A stretch of 64,000 nucleotides of DNA, taken from Rhynchonema sp. JSB1_4 (taxonomy: Eukaryota; Nematoda; Chromadorea; Monhysterida; Xyalidae). Below, piece by piece: positions 33,701-43,817 of the stretch. The DNA is taken from assembly GCA_030248065.1 (NCBI GenBank), contig JASAMV010001249.1, positions 62,001 to 126,000 of the forward strand. The letters are read 5' to 3'. Under the pieces are notes generated by a model. The model had not been told where the DNA came from, did no database searches, and saw nothing but the letters and a program-made list of their open reading frames with translations. The position numbers were made by a program, and so were the translations under genes. Numbering within the stretch: the stretch's first letter is position 1; every line of letters begins with the position of its first letter.

Positions 33701-34325
33701 ACCTTCTCAACAGGATTACCTTTCATACACCATTTTAGCGCATGGTATGCCAAATATACACCATTTTGACCGGTGCCCAAATTTGGCTCGGAAAAATATA
33801 TTAATTGAAAACAACGTTTTCCCGATATTTTTCCGAGCCAAATTTGGGAAAAATTGCAACTACACTGTGCAGTCTATCTACCCTCTTTTTGTAATGGATT
33901 CACTTGGTTTTTGGAGGTCAGTTGGCCAGAAGTGTTCGCACCAGCGAGCCCTGGCTCTTCGTCAAAACAGGCCGCCAATACTCAATGCTGTTACATTATT
34001 GAGAGTGACAAGCAGGAATTGCACGGAACATTTTCCAAAGTCAAACGGCCTTGATCAGTCTCTTGATCGATGATCGCCCGGCCCGTTGTCGAGTCATTGA
34101 ATCAGCGGATAGGAATCGCAGGGTTACAACTTTTGTTATCATGCCCATTTGTGATTATGACATGTTGGTCAGAATGGTATGTATGGTCTTGTTAATTCAT
34201 TTTCCGAGTTTTTTGTGTAAAATGTATTTCAGCCAAACGCCATCCACCAGCGGGCACCGATCTTCCTCGGCTCAAAAGACGACGTGAAAGAAATATTGGA
34301 TTATATTGAGAAAAATGATAAGTGA
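30741..34325 (+). CDS. FBP1: Fructose-1,6-bisphosphatase
   Basis: It hydrolyses fructose 1,6-bisphosphate to fructose 6-phosphate in cytosolic gluconeogenesis. Exons: 30741-30839, 30946-31039, 31372-31523, 31749-31859, 32188-32328, 32694-32831, 32899-33018, 33321-33419 and 34233-34325. The sum is 1047 nt (348 aa; human 338). Diagnostic motifs are [25 protein letters not shown] and the metal-binding [11 protein letters not shown] (about residues 128-138). [25 protein letters not shown] and [19 protein letters not shown] follow. The AMP-site residues TGELT and the later KY are kept, so allosteric inhibition by AMP is likely. The ATG lies in AAAAATGG. Introns 2 and 8 contain MITEs (31156-31341 and 33496-33865). 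Confidence 0.96.
31156..31341. mobile_element. Small hAT-like MITE 'M' in FBP intron 2
   Basis: It begins CAGGTTTTTTCAAAATGGGC and ends with the inverse of CAGGGTTTTTTGCCACTAA. These are the same CAGGGTTTTTT-type ends as the 2.5-kb element at 11424. The word TGGCTCATT is repeated inside. The flanks TTATTGCA and TTATTATT match at 5 of 8 positions in a low-complexity setting, so the duplication is uncertain. Confidence 0.6.
33496..33865. mobile_element. hAT-like MITE 'H' (370 bp) in FBP intron 8
   Basis: A perfect 8-bp duplication, CTGTGCAG, lies at 33488-33495 and 33866-33873. The ends are TACAGTTGGA and, inverted, TGTAGTTGCA. The interior has AAACGGTTTTTCC, CGTTTTTTTTCAGTG, CACCATTTT and CCAAATTTGGG stretches shared with element 'I' at 16049. 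Confidence 0.85.
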
Positions 34326-35695
34326 TCAATCTGAAAGGAGTAATTAACTCTGTTGATCACGTATGGATTGTAGATTATCTCGATATTTATGGCTGCTTTT
34401 TGATTAGATTTTTTAAATCGTAACTCAAGTGCCGAATCGAATTGTATTCTCCAAACCGAGCAAGTTAGAAGAGCGCTTACCAAGACAGGTCTGATTTAGA
34501 AATCGCCAACGTTCTGTTGTTTCGTGATTGAATCGTCGTGATTTCTTCGAGTCAATTCAATGCAGTATTCAATTCACCAGTCAGTAAGCGATTGTTAAAA
34601 AGTGCGCCATTTTCGTTGTTCATCTTGTCGTTCTGTAAGGGCTTCGTTACCCAAAAAGCGGAACAGCTACAGTGTCAGCTCATATAAAATATCCATATTC
34701 CATTGTTTCTCGATTACGGGATACATATAATATTACGTCAGAGGTGTGGTGCTTTCTGGTATTAAGACAATAATTGCAAATTTGGTAGTTTTTGTTGTCA
34801 AATTAATTTTGCCAATCTTGTTATTTTGGATTAGGTGGGTATTCGTGGTCGTGCATTCTCCATGTGGCTTGTGCCGAATTAATGAACAAATCCGGTTTTT
34901 TTATAAAATTCCCTGAACCTGTGGACTTTTACTTCGGCTAATTTAAAAACAAGATTTATGCTGAACTGCCCATGGCAGAGAATTTTGAGTACAAACAATG
35001 AGCTCACTGCGTGTTTCGACTACAATCCATGAAAAAAACAGGGCAAAAGGATCAGAAACCATAATGCAACAATGATATCAGCTCTGATATTAGTCATGGT
35101 CGCGTGAGTTAACCATGTGTCCTTGTATATCAGTTGAGTTCTGATCAATTCTATCGTTTATGGGTGCATCATAGTGCACATGTGTGACCTTGCGTGCATG
35201 TTTGGGCGTAAAGTCACAAGGCCCCAATCCTGAAACGTGCGCGCGCACTCAACCACCCTCTTTACGGCGATCAATCAACTGATTACTAATATTATTACTT
35301 GGGTGCTAAAATGCTATAGTTCCATTGTGCAAAGTGTCAGCATGTGTGCAGGCACCGATTTTCTGAACATTCGCTCGTAAACATTTTAGCCTAATTCGTG
35401 CAAGTGACGAGGTTCATATACGTCTTCTTCACATAATTACGTTAGCGCGCGTGCGTTTGTGTGTCACTAGAACAGCCGAGTTTGATACTAAATTATGGAC
35501 TTTTTACCAATTCTTTCCATGCCTTTTTGAGTGTCTCACGTGGGCACGGGATTATTATTATTTCCTGTGTTTTTGGTCACGCTTCTGCACTGGCCTCCAT
35601 TTTTTGTTTTATTGAACTTGATTTTGCTCACGTGAAGCTCTTTTTTCAGTTAGCATGTTTTCAAAATTTGGCCTGCTCATTTCAGACCTTCAATA
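34326..35695. other. Intergenic DNA between FBP and the MAM gene
   Basis: No coding exon, RNA gene or defined repeat was recognised in these 1.4 kb. It is AT-rich and should hold the FBP 3' UTR and the promoter of the MAM gene. Confidence 0.4.
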
Positions 35696-38600
35696 ATGCC
35701 ATGTAAAAATTGGGAAATTCGTTGGATAACACTTTTATTGCTGCTCGTAATCGAGGTTGGACAGTTTGGTAAGAAACATTTCTATATTTTCATCATTTTT
35801 TATCTACGTTGTCCCGGACCATGCATTCAGTGGCTGAAGTTGGGCAGAAGGTGGTGTTGTTTGGTTCCCCTCCCCATCTGTGTTGGTGCGTTCTCAGACA
35901 GTTGGTGCACCAAGCCATCGTCAGTGTTAAAACACTAGACCTTGTTGATCGGGGATGATCGTCTCGGATATGCGTTGGTCGCACGTAACTTGCCATTCAG
36001 AGTGTTTCGTCGTTATGCCACCAGTTTCAGCAACCATCCCAATTAGCGTTGGTCCTGGTCGAAATTAGTGACTGGGAAAAAGTGGCTTGACCTTGACCAA
36101 TGTGCAATCAGAACCGATCTGACATCGTCACGTTTGATTTTCCCCTTGAATGGTCAAAAACCAAGCTTCCTCTACCTGTACGAGTTGTGCTGCATGTTTT
36201 GATTGCCTGTTCCGACCGCTGCTCTCACAGACGGGCAGTGCATTAGGTCATCGTCAGTGCAAATGCACCATATGGCCAATCTACCCGAAATCAAAAAAGC
36301 GCCAATCCCCTTTTATTTCAGTTGTGTCTGGTCAAATCCTATCACCGCCGATTTCGGAGTCCGCCGACTTGACGTGTGACTTTGAGTCGATCTGTAGGTG
36401 GCAAAATGGGACTGTGGATGGAGTGGATCAGTGGATATTGGGTGATTCGGTGACGCTGGACAGCTGGCATTCGATACCACGTGCCAAGGATGGCCAGGGT
36501 GGGTGCGGCTTGAATATATAATGGGGTTGAAACATTATCCCATTATAGCTTTTCATCCGTTTTGTCTGCAGTTAAAAAAGAGCACTTGAGAACTCCAACT
36601 TCAATCTCAAATTACAATTCACAACGGCGCATTAGCTTTGTGACCATCATTGCGCATGACATTGATAAACAGGATGTGATGACATTGCCGGCAGTGCCGG
36701 CCTTTTGCTGTGCATGTGTGGTGGGCAATGCCCCGTTCTGCTCACCCATATTTGGACCTTATTTCGTATGGTGCACCGGGACATCATCAACGTACTAATC
36801 CACTCCATCCCATTGTTGGCAGGAGACAAATTCGCTTATGCGCAAGGCACACCCGATACGGAGACACGAACCGTCCTGTTGATCAGTGACCCAATTGCCT
36901 GCCAGACCGGTACCGGCCAACTTCGGTTCTGGTACTGGAAAACCAGCAATCTGCCGGTGGTGGAGGTTTGCGTGAGGGTGCTTGCAGACGGCACCGAGAA
37001 CTGTGTGGACAGAATTGAAGGTAATAGTTAATAGGGGTGGGGTGACATTGAGTAGAGAGTACGATGCGTGTGATGGATAGTTTATGCAGTATTCCCCCAT
37101 ATATGTATGGAAATTGAAGAAAGTGAATTAGGATAATATTGCATATTCGTTCACACCTTATTTTGCTCGCACTTGCAAGTGAAAACGCATTTTTTCATTT
37201 CATTTCATTTTTCATTTTCCAGGCATCCACATGCAAGAGTGGTTCCTGAGAAGTGTGGCCATTCCCGCCAACACCGAACCTTTTGAGGTGGGTTTTTTTA
37301 ACAAAAACAACTGCATTCGTTCTTTTTATTTTCGCCAGCGCAGTTGCACAGCGCCAGCACAGCTGGTTGCCCGTACATAGCCGATCTGATCTCACGCTCA
37401 CAGACGGGCGGTGCACCAGGTCATCGTCAGTGCGAATGCACTAGATGTGCATGAGACCCAAAGAAATCCGCCAGCTGGTTTTCAGCTTGCACATCACGGT
37501 ATGAAACATCACTGCTTTATCATCAGTGATCAAAATTTGGCAAAAACTTGTAGATCGAAATTCGCGCCCACGTGACGCATTCGTTCGATATCATTGGGAT
37601 TGACGAAATACAGTACACGGCTGATATCTGCTCCAGAGCTGGTAAAGCATTGAGTTGATCTTACTCAAGTTTGAAAACTACTTTGCGGTTGCTCATAAAC
37701 GGGTGGGGTCGGTAGATTTTTCAATTCCTGCCGTGATACATACTTCTCTTTATGCACAGACAAAAAACTGCTAACCAATGTGGCTTGGTGTTCACCTTTC
37801 CAAAACCATTCACATTTCATGTACTATGATACTAAAATATATTTTCAACTTTACCTTTCTTTCTCCAGATTCCTCCGCGTTCTCTGATCCTGCTGCTGAT
37901 ATCACTAACAAACAAGACTCAAGTTCTGACTCATCATTGCCTGAACTGTCCAAACCTAACCCCCACAAGCAGCTAATCAAGCACAAGCACGCATTCGGTA
38001 TGGCGCTCAGACACAGGCACCGTCGTCGACGCGCGAAGAGAAATCCCAGCCTGGCCCCCAACAGACGTCCGATGCTGATTGTGGCTCAAGAAATACCCGG
38101 CTATATCAATGAGATCAAACAGCCTCTCGCTCAGGTGCCCCTGCCCCCGCAACCCAGACCGCAAGCACCCCCTACGACCACAACTACGCAGACCCCAACA
38201 ACGACAAGTCAGACCCCGAAGTCTACCAGCACTGAGAAAACCCCTGAGCGCAAGGCCTTTGACGTCGCTTCCAGTCTGGACGCTGCGGTTATAGCGGCCG
38301 AATTGGCGAAACTTCAATCGGCCTCCGCAGCCGCTGCTTCTGCGAATGCTGCCCCCGGCTGGGTGGTGGCCCTGAAGGAACTGGCCCCTTTGGTGCCCCC
38401 GATCCTACAAGTTGGTGCGTCACTGCCCAAGCCTGAATCCATTGTCATACCCGACATACCTGACATAATGATGTATGGCGATTATGGGGGTGGCATGCCA
38501 CCCATGGGTATGAGTCCGGCTCTGGGACCGCCAGTCGGAGCTATTATTGGTGAGTCTACGGTGTTAGGGTTGGTACATGTAAGGGTGGAGATTACGTATT

Positions 38601-41460
38601 TCAGAATTATAAAAACGAATTCCACAGCGATCATGTGACGATGACCTGGTGCACCAAATGCGACACTATTTACACTATTCTCCATCCAAAATTTCTGATT
38701 TATTCCACCATGATAAATTTTTTATTTCAATACTGCTTGCCACTTTTGTCGTTCTGTGGCTAACTGAATGATCTGTCATATTATATTCGTAATCATATCA
38801 ACTTTTTGCCAGACATAACAATAACATCTGCTCTTCCCCAGTTCCATGACAATAATAACAATTCCACTATATTTCCCATTCTACCGCACATTTCCACAAC
38901 TAACCCCCGCACCCGCATGTTTGCAGCGGCCAACGACCCAATCATGAGACAGCAGCTGCCGTTCCCATTCAACGGCGGTGACCTCGGTGCGGTGCTTTCA
39001 GATCAGTTGCACGCGCCCTCAGATTTCCCGATTGTGCCTCCGCCTGACGTCGCTCTGACTGATGGTAGGGTGCCCCCGGGTCTCGTCAGTCAACTTGAGT
39101 TGGCCAAGAACCAGCACGAACTTGGCAGGGTACCCGTTCCGCCGCTGCCGTTCCCAACGCCGAAACCGCTCATACCGTTCCCGCAACCGCCGCCGTTTCC
39201 ACATGTATGTTGCTTTGCATACAGTCTAGCTTCTTCATAGTGGCTTGATCGGGCAGAGCACGACATTGGGTGGTCATGATGTTCACATCACAGAGCATGA
39301 AGGACTGATGGAGGACCAGTTTGTCACTGTAGTTTGTCAAGATGGAGAGCCACTATGAAGAGGATTGATTGTCTGCATTGTTTGTTATTGAAACATTACT
39401 GGCTGATAATGTCCTTGCTATAATTCAGGCAGCATTTCCAAGTTCGCCACCGATTCAAGACAGTCCGTTGCCGGCAAAGAACCAGAAGCAGGCTGCAAAG
39501 GCCAAACCTGCCAATCTGATGCCTAAAGGTGGCGAGTCGAGTTTTGGTGATGTTTCTAAAATTTTCTCATTATAATTGTTTCGGAAATATATCAACTTGT
39601 GAGCTCCCAGGCGCCGAATCCACATGTCCGCAAGTTAACTGCAATATGGATAGGTCGAATTTCTGTCAATACACCAACGGACCGCTCAGTTCACTTCGAC
39701 TGCCTTCAAAGGCCCGTGCCAGACCATGGAAACTGGCTGACAAACCTGTCGCAAACAGTCTCACTGGCATTTATGGGGACGCTTCTGGAAGTTGGTGCAT
39801 TCGCCCTGGTCCAGTCCGCGCCGAAACATAAACAAATATCTGATGATGCAGGTGGCATCTTCGGTTACGCCGGTGACACAAACCAGCCCGGCGACTACTT
39901 TGTGCTCAGCAGCCCCGTGTTTGCGGTCAAATCTGGAAAGGTCGGTTGCACATGATCGCATTATACATAATAAAAGTTTCACTTTTTGCCATGCTGCTGC
40001 TGATGTTCCACGGAATATGAGCACAACATCAGCTCGTTGGGTTTTGTTGACGTCACGTGACTGTCGATGACCAGGAGCAGCGCAGGTCTCTGAGCAGGGC
40101 AAAAGCGGCAACTAAGAGCACGCGGCACAACGCATTTGTTACATCTATGGGTGATATTTTCGAAACGGTGTAAAGGTCAGTTGGGTGTAAAGGTCGGTGG
40201 AAAGCTCGGTCGACAGCTCAGTGTGATAGACCTCGGTGTAAACTTGAAACATTATACGTTAATAACGGCTACGCCGACCGAGCTTTCCACCGACCCTTAC
40301 ACCCAAATGACCTTTACATTGTTTCGAGAATTCCACCCAATTGTTCATCATCGCCTAACCTGCACAGACAGGTGGTGTTGGTGTACCGTTGCCGTCAGTG
40401 CAGTGCGAATGCACCAATTGGCCATGTGAACCAACACATCTTGAGAAGTGACATTGGTATCAATTGGCTGCTTGCATTCGCAGATTCGCCTCCAATTCGC
40501 TTTCTACCACGCCGGTATCCACGGTCGATTCCGCGTGTGCATTGACGACCTGTCCAATTGTCCATTCCAGTCACTCGGCAAACACATCAAGACCGACTCA
40601 CGCAAATGGTTGATGGTCGGATTCACGCTGCCCAGGGGACAACACACGGTTGGAATGCGTTTGTGGGTTACTACAGTCTGCCCTCTTTATAGTGACATGA
40701 TGAGGGATCATGTCGCAGTTTCGGCATGACAAACGTCAGGGGTCCAAATTGCAGTTCCACTCCACCATGGGGTGGGGTCACAATGCGTAGGGCTCTTTTG
40801 CGTGCCTGTTATCAATTTGACAGTCGGGGTTCATCCTACCGGTGAAACATCAGCGCAGCGTGCTTGCTCTACACATCCACATTGTATATTCGGTGAAGTT
40901 TCACCAAGCGTGTGCACACATATAGTCAGACGCCACAGTAGATTGTGCTGGATCGGGTACACATCATGCATTCATCAATCCTGGATTCTAAATTGTGCAT
41001 TGCTTCCGTTTCAGATCCACTTCATAGCAGACGAATTGAAAGAAAATTACGTGGTAAGCAAGTTATGCAACCCATTTTTTGCAATGTCCCAATCAGCGAA
41101 ACTGATAACACAGCGGCACTGCACTCATTGTATAGTCCGTCCACCAGCTCATGGCACTTTGTGTTGCTGCTGGCCGACTTGTTCCCTTCCTCCACGTTCT
41201 AATGAAAGAGAAATTGAGTTTCCGAAAAAAAAATTTTTGCCCCAAATGCCGGCAAGAAACGAGGAAGAATTAAAAACAATCGTTTTCGACACATTTTATC
41301 ATTTTTTTAGTTTTTTTGCAAGATCGCTCACACTCAATTTCTCTTTCATTAGAACGTGGAGGAAGGGACCAAACCAGCCAGCAGCAACACAAAGTGCCAT
41401 GAGCTGGTGGACGGACTATACAATGGTAGCTATTTTACGGTCACCTTGTCGTCGTCTTGA
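35696..41460 (+). CDS. Secreted two-MAM-domain protein with proline-rich linker and furin site
   Basis: The predicted extracellular protein has 784 aa. Exons: 35696-35768, 36322-36498, 36823-37020, 37223-37287, 37554-37641, 37869-38549, 38813-39204, 39429-39528, 39611-39790, 39852-39940, 40484-40648, 41015-41053 and 41353-41460. The sum is 2355 nt with consistent phases. Residues 1-24 are a signal peptide (WITLLLLLVIEVGQF). A MAM domain (about 38-200) shows CDFESICRWQN, FWYWKTSNLPVVEVCV and IDEIQYTADIC. A linker rich in P, T, A and M (201-420) contains the basic cluster RRRRAKR (252-258), a classic proprotein-convertase site. A second, more divergent MAM module begins CNMDRSNFCQYTNGP and has YFVLSSPVF and VCIDDLSNCPF. 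A TTTCAG ends 10 nt before the ATG, compatible with trans-splicing. The exon 9 donor is the weakest junction. Confidence 0.8.
40149..40338. mobile_element. Foldback/MITE element, copy 2
   Basis: It starts GGGTGATATTTTCGAAACGG and ends with the inverted counterpart TTTCGAGAATTCCACCC. The arms share GTGTAAAGGTCAGTTGGG and GGAAAGCTCGGTCG with copy 1 at 3480-3712. It is located in an intron of the MAM gene. No clear target duplication is visible. Confidence 0.8.
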
Positions 41461-41583
41461 CGCAAACCAGAAGGTTGAGAAGGAACAATTTTTTCCAGAT
41501 TGGACTCGACGAGATCACATTGCGTGCGATGGACGGAAACAGTCAATTGATCAGGTGCTAATTGCTGGTTCGATAATTTGGTG

Positions 41584-41589
41584 TTTATT
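41584..41589 (-). terminator. Candidate poly(A) signal of glyoxalase I
   Basis: AATAAA on the min­us strand lies 231 nt beyond the GLO1 stop. Together with the plus-strand AATAAA at 41703-41708 it implies that the 3' UTRs of the two convergent genes overlap. Confidence 0.35.
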
Positions 41590-41702
41590 CTTGTGATCTC
41601 ATGATAAAATTGGTCGAAACTGAACAACGTCATAACAGAATCAGAACGATAACAATTGAAGATTTTGTGCTTTTGGCTGTTTGTGAGTGATTGACCACAA
41701 AA

Positions 41703-41708
41703 AATAAA
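41703..41708 (+). terminator. Candidate poly(A) signal of the MAM gene
   Basis: AATAAA on the plus strand lies 243 nt after the MAM stop codon, inside the convergent GLO1 3' region. Confidence 0.35.
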
Positions 41709-41819
41709 CCAGCAATGTGTTGTAAAACCCGCAAATCAGAGAGAACCATTTCTAATTGCAACGTTTTTTAAAGCGAAACTTGAGCTAAGAGACTAAGGTA
41801 ACTTGCTCTTGAGGAGACA

Positions 41820-43376
41820 TCAGACCTTGGCCGGCTTGAAAATCTCTATCCAGTAACCATCAGGATCCTTGATAAATGCCAGACCTTTCATTTTCCCTGA
41901 AAGATCAAGGTGAAAATGCATAAATTCACTGGACGAAATTGCATCGGTGAACCAAATTAAATTCACGCAGCGGAAACACAACCAACCGCCATCAGGTTTC
42001 TTCACAAATTCAACACCCAGTTTTTCAAATCGCTCGGACGCAGCGTAAACGTCGGGGACAGCAATTCCAATGTGACCTTGAAAATGATTCAAACTGAAAC
42101 CAAGGCCTGCATTATTGCAATAGTTTGCGCAATCTAACCGTATCCTTTCGGATCGGTATTTCCGGTGTGATAATGCTGATCGGGATCGGACTCTGTACCC
42201 CAATTACTGAAACATCACGGTAAACATAGCTTTTTTAAAAAAAATCTCGCATAAATTCTTTGCAGGGTGAAATATTTTTGCAAAAAACGTGTGTGATCCA
42301 CTCACTGGGTCAATTCAATTGTTCCCGGCTGCGACAACGCCCACAAACGTCGCTCGGCTTTGTCTGTGGGGATCTGGCTTCGGTCTTTACAGTAACCCAT
42401 GAAGTACAGCGAGAATGTCATTTCAGGGAAGTCAAGCTTAGCCAGAAGTCTGGAAGTCGATAATCTACGGAATTGTTACAACAGAAGGGAAATGAGCGTT
42501 AACTAATGTATAATATAAACTTACGTCATGCCGAGAACTTTGGAGTAGAATTCGACCGACTTCCGTGGGTCCTTGATGCGCATCATTGTCTGTTGAAAGA
42601 AGAAGTCCTGAAATTAGCATTTTAGTCTTAATTTCAGAACACGAACATTTGCAGAACATTTCTTTGGAGGAGTGGGGAGAAACGTCATGCAGGACGATGA
42701 CGAGCGGTTCGGTGGTTACGTTTGTTTGTGGTAGAAGCACTTTCCGACGCAAAATCCGAGTGCTTATAGTGTGTAGTCAGGTCAACATTGTAAAAGCGTG
42801 TCCATGTTCAAAAACATAAATCAAATTGAATGGATTCTTCAGACTGTGTTGTTAAATGCTGATGTTCACGATCACTATCATCGTCTGACGAAGCCTCCAG
42901 AAGATGTTTCAAGTTATTTTGGTGGGACGGGACCAACCACATGATCGGTTCACATAGTTGAACCGTTGAACGGACTGCTGTGACCTGTTTTCTGCTTTGA
43001 CATTTCTTTTGTCATTCAAACTGAAGTTAAATTATGCAACAGCCTGTCTGTCGAATGAACATAAATCCGTGCCTGTGCATAAAATTGAAAACGATAAAAA
43101 AATATTGCATTACCTCTAATAAACGGGCCTCTCTGCTTTTCAACAAAATTCCAAGAAATTATAACGCCTGTTCTCCAATTTGCAGACTGTTGGACTGTTG
43201 GTTTTACAACGGTAGCTTTGGTACAGTCAGCATAGGTACCGCAACCCATGCGCGGCTCCAGCTTGCGAAAGAGGGAGTCAAATCAATCACAGTAATTTTT
43301 GAAGTCCAACCTTTGTCGACGGGTCCGGTTCATGGCAGATCTTTTGAATGTCTTCATCAGAGAAACCAGATGCCAT
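41820..43376 (-). CDS. GLO1: Glyoxalase I (lactoylglutathione lyase)
   Basis: It isomerises the methylglyoxal-glutathione hemithioacetal to S-lactoylglutathione in the cytosol, the first detoxification step for methylglyoxal. Exons, minus strand: 43376-43311, 42607-42525, 42449-42306, 42206-42139, 42076-41987 and 41896-41820. The sum is 528 nt (175 aa; human 184). It starts [20 protein letters not shown], close in layout to the vertebrate N-terminus. All four metal/catalytic positions are visible: Gln in [10 protein letters not shown], Glu in TIELTHNWG, His in [12 protein letters not shown] and Glu in [10 protein letters not shown]. It converges with the MAM gene and diverges from nucleobindin 441 bp away. 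Confidence 0.96.
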
Positions 43377-43817
43377 GCTTCACGCACAAGTTGTGGATTT
43401 TTGCTCGAACGATGAGTCAGGAAGCAGAAGGACTTGAAAAATTTAGCCCGCCGGCGCAGCGCAATCGCAGAATCCACCCAACCCAAACACACACGACACG
43501 AACGACAACGACGTGACTTCGGTTATAAGACGGGTTCGGCATGAATAATGACAAAGCCCCTTGAAAACTCAAGAACTCATAACGTTCGCATAACTTTCTC
43601 GTCTTTTACAAAGAGCTACACGTCAACAGCAACAAGTGATTGCCCAGTGCCCAGTGCCCACTCATTCTCACTTTACACTTACCCGGCACGCCGGCAGCCG
43701 GCTAAACGGCAAATAAATTTTGTATTCATTCTTTGATCTCGATCTATAATTGATAAACGGCCTGGAACTTTTACTTTGCCCGGTAATTTTTCAGAATCCA
43801 GAATCAAGAAATCAGCG
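43377..43817. promoter_or_regulatory. Divergent GLO1/nucleobindin intergenic region
   Basis: Only 441 bp separate two divergently oriented start codons, so this interval should contain both promoters. A TTTTTCAG at about 43787-43794, 23 nt before the nucleobindin ATG, looks like a splice (probably trans-splice) acceptor. No further element could be identified by eye. Confidence 0.4.

Noticed and set aside
40772..41596. 274-codon plus-strand frame
   Set aside because: It runs through introns of the MAM gene. The real exons at 41015-41053 and 41353-41460 are read in another frame with proper splice sites.
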